Assembly: GCA_036675275.1 (NCBI GenBank)
Contig: JAKFFG010000071.1
Location: 62,001-126,000, forward strand
DNA: 64,000 nt
Direction: 5' to 3'
Source of the DNA: Pollutimonas sp036675275
GTDB taxonomy: Bacteria > Pseudomonadota > Gammaproteobacteria > Burkholderiales > Burkholderiaceae_B
The notes under the pieces were generated by a model, which saw only the letters and a list, made by a program, of their open reading frames with translations, was not told the DNA's origin and did not search any database. Positions 16,384 to 24,030 of the stretch are shown here, one piece after another. How positions within the stretch are numbered: the first letter of the stretch is position 1; each line of letters starts with the position of its first letter. The translations under genes and the position numbers were made by a program.

Positions 16384-17511
16384 ATGCCAATTCAATTGTT
16401 TGTTCCAAAGTTTCGTATTGAAGAATGCCTTGCCGAGATCCGCGAATGCTTAGAAAAAGGCTGGACAGGGTTGGGGTATAAGACAGCATCGATGGAAGAA
16501 GCATGGAAAGAGTACACCGGATTGCCTTACGCGCACTTTCTAAGCTCGAACACTGTTGGCTTACATTTGGCCGTCGAATTGTTTAAAACAAAAAATGGCT
16601 GGGCTGATGATGATGAGGTTATCACAACACCCCTGACTTTCATCTCTACAAATCACGCCATACTTTATGCTGGACTGAAGCCAGTTTTTGCCGACGTTGA
16701 TCAATATTTGTGTTTAGATCCTAAAAGCGTTGAGGAGCGAATTACTCCTAAAACTAAGGCTCTTATTTTCGTGGGTATGGGCGGCAACACTGGGCAGTAT
16801 GAAAAAATCGTCGAATTATGTAAAAAACACAATATAAAGCTTATCCTCGACGCCGCGCACATGTCGGGCACCCGTTTGAACGGTAAGCACCCAGGTCAAG
16901 AAGCGGATGTTGTCGTTTATAGTTTCCAAGCGGTCAAAAATTTGCCAACTGCGGACTCCGGCATGATCTGCTATAAAGAACAAGAGGACGACGAACGCGT
17001 CCGTAAACTTACATGGTTGGGCATCAACAAGGACACCTATGCCCGTACTGCCGCACAGGGCGCATATAAGTGGATGTACGACGTAGAGGAAGTTGGGTAC
17101 AAGTATCACGGCAACTCTATCATGGCCGGCATTGGCTTGGTGTCCCTCAAGTATCTCGATCAAGATAATGCCTACCGTAGGCAACTTGCAACGTGGTATC
17201 GCCAAAATTTCGAAGGCCACGATAACGTGAAAGTCGTGCCCGTCGCCGCTGGCTGCGAATCCTCATCACATCTCGTCCAAGTTCGAGTGCAGAATCGTGA
17301 TGCTGTAATGCTGGCCCTCAATGAGCACCAGGTCTATCCAGGCGTCCATTACCGTGATAATACAGAGTATCGCATGTATGAATATGCTAACGGAACGTGC
17401 CCTGCGGCTGCGAGAGCAAGTTTGGAAATTCTATCTTTGCCAATGCATATGGGATTGACAAAAGCCGACATCGATTTGGTGTCTAATTTAATTGTTCGGT
17501 ATGCTAAATGA
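16384..17511 (+). CDS. DegT/DnrJ/EryC1/StrS-family nucleotide-sugar aminotransferase
   Basis: PLP-dependent sugar aminotransferase of 375 residues. The PLP lysine is near residue 185 in YSFQAVKNLPTADSGM, and the upstream LILDAAHMSGT holds the aspartate that pairs with the pyridine nitrogen. LSSNTVGLHLAVEL and TTPLTFISTNHAIL are family motifs. It probably aminates the 4-keto group of dTDP-4-keto-6-deoxyglucose from RmlB, because no 3,4-ketoisomerase (FdtA/QdtA type) is encoded nearby; that is inference. It overlaps the acetyltransferase gene by 4 bp, indicating consecutive steps. Confidence 0.88.
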   Translation: MPIQLFVPKFRIEECLAEIRECLEKGWTGLGYKTASMEEAWKEYTGLPYAHFLSSNTVGLHLAVELFKTKNGWADDDEVITTPLTFISTNHAILYAGLKPVFADVDQYLCLDPKSVEERITPKTKALIFVGMGGNTGQYEKIVELCKKHNIKLILDAAHMSGTRLNGKHPGQEADVVVYSFQAVKNLPTADSGMICYKEQEDDERVRKLTWLGINKDTYARTAAQGAYKWMYDVEEVGYKYHGNSIMAGIGLVSLKYLDQDNAYRRQLATWYRQNFEGHDNVKVVPVAAGCESSSHLVQVRVQNRDAVMLALNEHQVYPGVHYRDNTEYRMYEYANGTCPAAARASLEILSLPMHMGLTKADIDLVSNLIVRYAK

Positions 17512-18014
17512 AAAGAACAATCGAGCCGTTTATCAATGGAATTGTACGTTTACGACTTCTCGAAGAGACTGATTTAGAACAGACACTTAGCTGGAGGAAT
17601 CGACCAGAAGCTCGTATGTGGTTTAAAACCACGGATATTATTGATTATGAGCAGCATCAAAAGTGGTTTCGTGCCTATAGTGAAAAGGATGACGACTTCT
17701 TATTTGTGATCGAGGCCGAAGGAAAACCTGTCGGTCAAGCTTCAATATATAACGTCGACTGGAAAAAAAAAGAGGCGGAGTTAGGCCGATTTCTCGCCGC
17801 TCCAGAAAGCGTTGGCCAAGGATACATTAGTATGGCATGCAGTGGGTTGATTAATTTTTGTTTTCACAGATTAGGCCTTTCGGACTTACATCTAGAAGTC
17901 TTCGAAACTAATCAACGAGCTTTTAATCTTTATCAAAAAAATGGATTTACCGTCGCTGGCCGACACAACGGATTAATTAAAATGAGGCGCTCTTTGGACG
18001 ATGTAGAATCATGA
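17508..18014 (+). CDS. GNAT-family N-acyltransferase
   Basis: A 168-residue GNAT protein of the RimJ/RimL/PseH type. VRLRLLEETDLEQTLSWRNR begins the fold, and the acyl-CoA pyrophosphate loop region is AAPESVGQGYISMACSG. LHLEVFETNQRAFNLYQKNG is the conserved end of the fold. Coupled by ATGA to the aminotransferase, it most likely N-acetylates the dTDP-amino sugar made by that enzyme, as WecD or PseH do in their pathways. The acyl donor is not known. It overlaps the next gene by 4 bp. Confidence 0.83.
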   Translation: MKRTIEPFINGIVRLRLLEETDLEQTLSWRNRPEARMWFKTTDIIDYEQHQKWFRAYSEKDDDFLFVIEAEGKPVGQASIYNVDWKKKEAELGRFLAAPESVGQGYISMACSGLINFCFHRLGLSDLHLEVFETNQRAFNLYQKNGFTVAGRHNGLIKMRRSLDDVES

Positions 18015-18808
18015 CTCCTCGAAATAAACTGCTATTGGACAGCATCCAGTCGATTAAAGTCTGGCGCGTCTGGATGTTTCTGGGACTGCAAGATGTTAAA
18101 GCGAGATTTAGACGATCTTTTATTGGCCCCCTGTGGATATTACTAAATATGGCGCTTTTTGTTGGCGGCGCAGGGGTAGTATACGGGTTATTGTTTGGCC
18201 AACCGATGGACGAATTTCTCCCTTTCCTCACGGCGGGATTCGTTATCTGGGGTTTTTTGGTGGCGTCGCTAACAGAGTCCGGGATGGCATTTGTTAATGC
18301 GGAAGGCTACATAAAACAATTCGCCTATCCGAAACAAATTTACCTTCTGAGGCCTTTAGTCAGTAGCACTGTAATATTACTAATTGGCTTTACCGCATTA
18401 ATTCCAGTTCAGTTGTTTTTCCACCGATTTAGCCTCGAAGGATGGTTTCTTGCAATACCCGGACTCATAATTCTGCTCTTAGCTGCACAAGCACATATAG
18501 TTATTTGCGCATATCTCGGAACGCGATTCCGTGACCTACCCCATGCGATGACAGGGGCGCTTCAAGTACTATTCTTTGTTACTCCTATTATGTTTCCCGT
18601 TAAAATATTGAAAGAACGACATATGGATTTTGTCTATCAATATAATCCCCTTCACTATTTAGTCGATGTCGTTCGCCACCCAATCCTTCAAGGAGAATTA
18701 GCCGGATCTGAGAATTATATCTTCGCGGGTGCATATGTAATCGTGGCATGGGTACTTGCCGCAATTGTTGCGAAACGCTTTGATTCTCGTTTGGTGTTTT
18801 TATTATGA
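18011..18808 (+). CDS. wzm: Polysaccharide ABC exporter, permease subunit
   Basis: A 265-residue ABC-2 type integral membrane protein with about six membrane segments. LGLQDVKARFRRSFIGPLWI at the start and RDLPHAMTGALQVLFFVTPIMFP near residue 180 are typical of Wzm/RfbA exporters. These move undecaprenyl-diphosphate-linked polysaccharide across the inner membrane. It is coupled by 4-bp overlaps to both neighbours and pairs with the ATPase that follows. Confidence 0.92.
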   Translation: MTPRNKLLLDSIQSIKVWRVWMFLGLQDVKARFRRSFIGPLWILLNMALFVGGAGVVYGLLFGQPMDEFLPFLTAGFVIWGFLVASLTESGMAFVNAEGYIKQFAYPKQIYLLRPLVSSTVILLIGFTALIPVQLFFHRFSLEGWFLAIPGLIILLLAAQAHIVICAYLGTRFRDLPHAMTGALQVLFFVTPIMFPVKILKERHMDFVYQYNPLHYLVDVVRHPILQGELAGSENYIFAGAYVIVAWVLAAIVAKRFDSRLVFLL

Positions 18809-19551
18809 CCGATATTTCCTTGCGTCTACAAAACGTTGGCATCACTTTCGAGGGAAAATGTGACTCTCAGGAAGGCATAAAAGGCTGGGTTGCGAATCGT
18901 TTCAGCCGAAAGACTCGTTCAACATCCACTTATGAAGTGAAGGCGCTTCAAGACATAAATCTAGAAATTAACCACGGAGAGCGAGTAGGCCTCATTGGTC
19001 TTAATGGTGCTGGAAAAAGTACGCTGCTTAAGGTGCTGGCTGGCATTTATCCTCCAACCTCAGGTACATTATCTACTCAGGGTCATATTTGCCCCATGTT
19101 CGAGTTCGCTACCGGCTTCGAAATGAGCCAGTCCGGATGGGACAACATACGCATTCGCGGCCTATTGCTTGGGATGACTCCAGATGAGATCGAGAACAAA
19201 CTACAGGAAATTGCCGAATTTACCGAACTAGGTAAATTCTTAGATTATCCGGTCCGAACATATTCCTCTGGAATGTTCGTTCGCCTCGCCTTCGCTGTGT
19301 CGACGAGCATTAACCCGGAAATCTTGCTTATAGATGAAGTGATGGGAGCAGGCGACATCCGGTTCGCCGATAAAGCTAAGCGAAGGATGTTCGAATTCAT
19401 GGAGCAAGGTAAAGTTCTCGTATTTTCTTCTCACAATTTTGATTTACTTAACAGTTTTTGCGAACGAACAATTTGGTTGGAAAATGGTGTGATAAAAGGA
19501 GATGGCGCTACTGCGCGGGTGTTGACTGATTATACAAATGCATCATCCTAA
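18805..19551 (+). CDS. wzt: Polysaccharide ABC exporter, ATPase subunit (short Wzt)
   Basis: A 248-residue ATPase. Walker A is GLNGAGKST near residue 70, the signature is YSSGMFVRLAFA, and Walker B with its glutamate is ILLIDEVMGAGD. The conserved KALQDINLEI start of the polysaccharide exporter group precedes it. The protein stops after the nucleotide-binding domain, so it lacks the C-terminal carbohydrate-binding domain of long Wzt proteins that recognise a modified chain end. Export is therefore probably not gated by a terminal modification. Confidence 0.93.
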   Translation: MTDISLRLQNVGITFEGKCDSQEGIKGWVANRFSRKTRSTSTYEVKALQDINLEINHGERVGLIGLNGAGKSTLLKVLAGIYPPTSGTLSTQGHICPMFEFATGFEMSQSGWDNIRIRGLLLGMTPDEIENKLQEIAEFTELGKFLDYPVRTYSSGMFVRLAFAVSTSINPEILLIDEVMGAGDIRFADKAKRRMFEFMEQGKVLVFSSHNFDLLNSFCERTIWLENGVIKGDGATARVLTDYTNASS

Positions 19552-20642
19552 TGCCATCACCCTTTCCTCACACCCGTTTAGAAGGGCTGGACTTTCTCCG
19601 CGGCTCAGCAGCCCTCACAGTCTTCGCTGGGCATTTCTATATATTAACTCAGAGTAAAGCAGCAATATCAGACCTTCACACTGTATTCCGTGTGTTTTTT
19701 GAACATGGCGCTATCGGCGTCGATCTCTTCTACGTTCTAAGTGGATTCTTTATCGGTACAGCGATAATGAAAAATTCGTTCGAACCTCGTGACTTTTGTG
19801 TCAGAAGGGTTCGCCGGATCATCCCAGCATACTACTTTAGTATGCTGATTATTGTCACCCTAGTCATTCCCTATTTTCTGGTTTCTTATGACGGGCTGAA
19901 GCATTTAATTCTGCATCTTTTCTTCATACATAACCTTTTTCCATCCTCCCATGGGTCAATCAATGGCGTATATTGGACATTGGGCGTCGAGCTGCAATTC
20001 TATGTCTTGTTACTGGTATTAGCAGGAACTATTAGAAAGAATGGCAGAGGCCAGTGGATTCTGCTCCTTTCTTTTTTTATTATTTCGTTAATTTGGCGCA
20101 CTGTAGCATTCTATTTTTTTGTAGGTGACAATAGGTTTTATTTTTCTACGCAACTCCCTGGAAGCTTAGATCGGTTCGCAACTGGTTTGATTATTGCGCG
20201 TATGGCCTTGGATAACTCTGTTAAATACAGAGCCATAATCTCATCGTCAGTTGCGAAGCTAGGCGTTATAGCTATGCCGCTCGCAATCGCATATGCTTTA
20301 TATCTAATGGAACGTTGGTCTGGATGGGATCTTTTGTATGGCCATGTGCTTTTTGGGTCTTTCATCTCTGTGGCTTTTGGCCTGCTGATTCTCAGTGTTA
20401 TATCGGCGTCAAGGTCCAATATTGTCCAACAGGCTTTTCAGCTGTGCGGGTTGTCCTATCTAGGGAAGATAAGCTATAGTTTTTATTTATATCACCTTCC
20501 GGTAATTTTAGCTTTTAAACCGATTATTACAAGCTACATTGCTGGAACATTCTCTCAGTTGTTAATCATTTTCATCAGCGTGATGGCCATTGCTAGCATG
20601 AGCTACCATCTGATTGAGGCGCGCTGGCATAAGGCACGCTAG
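19551..20642 (+). CDS. Acyltransferase 3 family membrane protein (OafA-like)
   Basis: A 363-residue integral membrane O-acyltransferase. The N-terminus carries LEGLDFLRGSAALTVFAGHF with the conserved Arg and His of the family. YVLSGFFIG, RRVRRIIPAYYFSM and VYWTLGVELQFY follow, with about ten membrane segments. OafA-type enzymes acetylate or acylate sugars of surface polysaccharide. It starts on the last base of wzt, so the modification most likely acts on the exported polymer. Confidence 0.9.
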   Translation: MPSPFPHTRLEGLDFLRGSAALTVFAGHFYILTQSKAAISDLHTVFRVFFEHGAIGVDLFYVLSGFFIGTAIMKNSFEPRDFCVRRVRRIIPAYYFSMLIIVTLVIPYFLVSYDGLKHLILHLFFIHNLFPSSHGSINGVYWTLGVELQFYVLLLVLAGTIRKNGRGQWILLLSFFIISLIWRTVAFYFFVGDNRFYFSTQLPGSLDRFATGLIIARMALDNSVKYRAIISSSVAKLGVIAMPLAIAYALYLMERWSGWDLLYGHVLFGSFISVAFGLLILSVISASRSNIVQQAFQLCGLSYLGKISYSFYLYHLPVILAFKPIITSYIAGTFSQLLIIFISVMAIASMSYHLIEARWHKAR

Positions 20643-20686
20643 GCTATGTTGGCCTCGATATTGAATAAATTACAAGCTACTTATTT

Positions 20687-22651
20687 ATGAGCAACGATGC
20701 TTTGCAGCACCAGCCAATAATAACCGCTGTGGTCGCGATATTTGGCGACTATTCACGGGTCCATGATGAAATAAGCGCATTCCTTGAAGAGTTTTCCGAT
20801 TACCACCGGAAGGAAAGGAATCAGTTCGAGTGGGTGTTCGTCCTACAGGAGCGCGGTTGGAGGCACGCGCTTCCTTTGGATGCTTTACTGAGCGAGAATG
20901 TACAAATTTTAATCAGTGAAGAGGAAGAAGATTTACCTGCAGTGCTTTTTAATCTGGGAGCCGAAAAAGCAAAAGGGACTTACTTGTCATTCGCTTGGCC
21001 CGGAATCAAGTTTCAATCTTGGATTGATGCGCTAGAACAACTAACTACACATCGACAACTCGATCACAACGTTTTTTTTATTGCTGGCCATCCTTCGTTA
21101 GCAGATCAACGTGGTCAGGCCGTCCAGAGTTGGAAGAATCATCAATCCTATTTGATTCCTCGCTCCTACTTTGGAGGTTGGTTGGAGATGCTCGACTACG
21201 TCCCTATGAGCACCTCACTTGTAGGCCGAGCTGCGTTTTTAACCATCGGTGGTTTTTGTTCATCGCCTCTTTTACAGCGGCACTTTTGGTGGGAATTCAC
21301 TGTACGTTTTACTAGGACAGATATAATTAGCATGGCTGATGTCGCCGCGTCAGAAGCAGAATGGTCTTGGGAAACCTTTCCACTAGTGAATGACTTGCCT
21401 CTAAGTGGGGATTTGGCCGCTCGACGCGTGGTGAGGTATGGAGAAATACAAAGCGCTCCAAAGCTTCGGTGCGACTGGGACGATGTAGAATATTTCGTGC
21501 AAGATTTGCCAATATCTAGTCGCAAATATGTCTCTAAGATTATCCATGAGTGGCAGGTGAGGAAGCCGGGAGACGAGCTAGATATACAACATTCCGCACG
21601 GGACCTTGTTCCGGAAGACGACCCTCTTCGTGTGGTGGTTCTCGGTGGCTTGAACGAGCCGGCTCACAACCAACTTTGCTTCTTTAATTTCTTCAGACTG
21701 CTCGAAAACAAGAGAAAGCTCACTTGGAGAGTAATACTTGATGAAGCGGCGCATCCAGTAGACCTGCTTAAAGCTGATTTAGTTATATTCAGCCGAATTA
21801 AGTCGGCTAAAGGATGTCGTCTAATGGATTACTGCGTGGAGAACAGCATTCCAACGATTTATATGCTCGACGACAATTGGTTTTCCATAGGTGAGGACTG
21901 GATTGAATATGCGTCTATATTCTCTCCCGGTTCCGAGCTTTACGAACTTTTTATATACTGCTTGGTTAGAGCAAACAATGTTGTTACGTATAACAAAACA
22001 CTTGCGGATGATTTGAAGCCTTATAGTCAGAAGCTTACCGTGCTTAACACTAATATAGATCTAAGCCTCTTTCCTGAGCGCCAGACGACACTTCATCGCC
22101 GCCTTCGCATTGGCTACGCAGGTTCTCCTCGAAAGGAGAATTCAGCTTTTAAGGCGCTATATGAATTGGCAAGAGAACGCGATGATTTCGATATCTTTTT
22201 TATGGGGGCAGCAATACCAGATGAATTGCAGAATTTCGGACCTCATAGGTTGATTTATTATCCCTATGCTTTCAGCTACCGACAGTACGCGCAAATATTG
22301 AGTGAGTCGAATTTGGATATATTGTTGGCCCCTTTGGCGGACACTCGTACCGACGCCTCAAAATGCCCCAATAAATACCTCGAGATTACGGCCGCTGGCG
22401 CAGTAGGAGTCTACTCGGACGTAGAGCCATATAGCAGTTTTATTACTGATAGAAAAAATGGAATGTTGGTCGCTAATGATGTTGACGCATGGAAATCTGC
22501 GTTAAGGCTATTAATGGATACCCCCACCCTGCGTACCAAAATCCTCACCGCTGCTAAAGACGATGTCTATCGACACTTCGATACCGCACAAGTTCTACCC
22601 GAATTTGAAACATTTTTGCATAGAGCTGCCAACGCAGCTAACAGTGGGTGA
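20687..22651 (+). CDS. Two-domain glycosyltransferase (degenerate GT2-like + GT4/GT1-like)
   Basis: A 654-residue protein. Residues 10-260 resemble a GT2 (GT-A) domain: ITAVVAIFGDYSRVHDEI, EWVFVLQERG, FNLGAEKAKGTYLSFAWPG. The place where the DXD metal motif should be reads AWPG. Residues 310-650 resemble a GT-B enzyme: IYMLDDNW, RLRIGYAGSPRKENSAF, DILLAPLADTRTDASKCPNK, YLEITAAGAVGVYSDVEPY. The C-terminal half is similar to the whole of the gene at 26548. Codon use and GC are low, like its neighbours. The sugar and linkage are unknown. Confidence 0.78.
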   Translation: MSNDALQHQPIITAVVAIFGDYSRVHDEISAFLEEFSDYHRKERNQFEWVFVLQERGWRHALPLDALLSENVQILISEEEEDLPAVLFNLGAEKAKGTYLSFAWPGIKFQSWIDALEQLTTHRQLDHNVFFIAGHPSLADQRGQAVQSWKNHQSYLIPRSYFGGWLEMLDYVPMSTSLVGRAAFLTIGGFCSSPLLQRHFWWEFTVRFTRTDIISMADVAASEAEWSWETFPLVNDLPLSGDLAARRVVRYGEIQSAPKLRCDWDDVEYFVQDLPISSRKYVSKIIHEWQVRKPGDELDIQHSARDLVPEDDPLRVVVLGGLNEPAHNQLCFFNFFRLLENKRKLTWRVILDEAAHPVDLLKADLVIFSRIKSAKGCRLMDYCVENSIPTIYMLDDNWFSIGEDWIEYASIFSPGSELYELFIYCLVRANNVVTYNKTLADDLKPYSQKLTVLNTNIDLSLFPERQTTLHRRLRIGYAGSPRKENSAFKALYELARERDDFDIFFMGAAIPDELQNFGPHRLIYYPYAFSYRQYAQILSESNLDILLAPLADTRTDASKCPNKYLEITAAGAVGVYSDVEPYSSFITDRKNGMLVANDVDAWKSALRLLMDTPTLRTKILTAAKDDVYRHFDTAQVLPEFETFLHRAANAANSG

Positions 22652-22653
22652 TC

Positions 22654-23991
22654 ATGAGACGCGACCTTCCCCGTGTAGCGTTCGTCTCTCACTCCCCCTG
22701 GCTTGCCGGCGGGGAACGCGCGCTTTTTAACCTGTTGGAAAATCTACCAGAAGAAAAAATCAGTCCGGTAGTAATATTCCCGCACGCTGCGGGTCCGATG
22801 AAGGAGGCGGTGCGGGAAAAGCTGAAGCTGCCAATATTGAGCGTTCCGTATGAATTTAGTTTGCCTATTCGCGGAAGCTTGTTTTTCAATAAAAGGTTGC
22901 GAGAAGAAATTGCAACATTTCTAAGGTTATATCGTGAGCTAGAGCTTGACGCTGTTGTTGTGAATACTTCAGTAGTTTATTCCGCGGCTGCAGCGGCTTT
23001 ATTGGCTAGAATCCCACTTCTCGTTCATTCGCACGGCGCAATCTTCCCGCGTCTTTTTCCTGGCCTCGATTTGGCAAGGTGGAATAAGCTTGATTCTTTG
23101 CAACTGAATATGGCAGACACAGTACTGGTGCCATCGAGATGGGTAGCAAAGCATTACCAACAAGCCTACAATTTGCCCGAAGAAAAAGTGAAAATCTTGC
23201 CCAACGGGACTCGCCTTCCATCCTACGACCATGATGAGAATTTCGTTAATTCATCGCCGATTCCCCAGCTTGTAATGTTATGTACGATGGAGCCGAATAA
23301 GGGCGTTCTCACCTTTCTGACTGCTGCTTCAAGCGTATTAGCCTTACAACCAAATATTGCAACATTTGTCGTTTACGGGGATGGACCGCCGGAATATATG
23401 GCTGTTCTTGCGAAGTTTATTTCTGAACACAAGATGGAAAAAAATTGCTTTCTAAAACCAAAACAGACCGATATAAACTCAATATATCGGAATTGCGCGG
23501 TAGCTGTAATTGCGTCTGAAGTGGAGTCGTTCTCTTTCGTTGCCATCGAAGCAATGAGTCACGCGCGTCCTGTCATCTCAACTCGTTGCGGCGGACCCGA
23601 GGATATTGTTATCGATAATGAGACAGGATACCTCATCCCTATCGGCGATAGCAATACACTTGCACAGCGCATGAGCGATTTGATCAATGATCCTAAGAGA
23701 AGAAGACGAATGGGGCTATCTGGAAGAATGCGTGTGGAATCAGTGTATAACATAAGAAAAGTATCAGAAAACTATCTAACCGCAATTCTAAATGTAGTTC
23801 GCGACAGACGGTCTCCCAATGAATCGAAGAACGTACAGTCTTATTTAACTCTCGCCATGCGGGAAATATTGGAGGACGGTCCCTCAATGCCAATGTCCAC
23901 AAATACGTCGACCATCGATTTGACGAGCAGAGAGCAAATTTTATTCGATGCGTTGTCCGCTATTGGAAAAATAGGTTTTGCTAAACAATAA
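22654..23991 (+). CDS. Glycosyltransferase family 4
   Basis: A GT-B enzyme of about 445 residues. The N-terminal domain begins with RVAFVSHSPWLAGGERALFNLL, then LLVHSHGAIFPRLFPG and VLVPSRWVAKHYQQAYNLPE. The C-terminal donor domain has LVMLCTMEPNKGVLTFL, YGDGPP and the EX7E motif in EVESFSFVAIEAMSHARPV, then RCGGPEDIV. This is the standard retaining GT4 pattern. ATG 22654 is preferred to the GTG at 22648 that overlaps the previous gene. The last 55 residues after the fold are polar and have no clear role. Confidence 0.88.
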   Translation: MRRDLPRVAFVSHSPWLAGGERALFNLLENLPEEKISPVVIFPHAAGPMKEAVREKLKLPILSVPYEFSLPIRGSLFFNKRLREEIATFLRLYRELELDAVVVNTSVVYSAAAAALLARIPLLVHSHGAIFPRLFPGLDLARWNKLDSLQLNMADTVLVPSRWVAKHYQQAYNLPEEKVKILPNGTRLPSYDHDENFVNSSPIPQLVMLCTMEPNKGVLTFLTAASSVLALQPNIATFVVYGDGPPEYMAVLAKFISEHKMEKNCFLKPKQTDINSIYRNCAVAVIASEVESFSFVAIEAMSHARPVISTRCGGPEDIVIDNETGYLIPIGDSNTLAQRMSDLINDPKRRRRMGLSGRMRVESVYNIRKVSENYLTAILNVVRDRRSPNESKNVQSYLTLAMREILEDGPSMPMSTNTSTIDLTSREQILFDALSAIGKIGFAKQ

Positions 23992-24030
23992 TAGAATTAT
24001 GGCCGCCTAATAAGTTGCCTGGGAATATTT

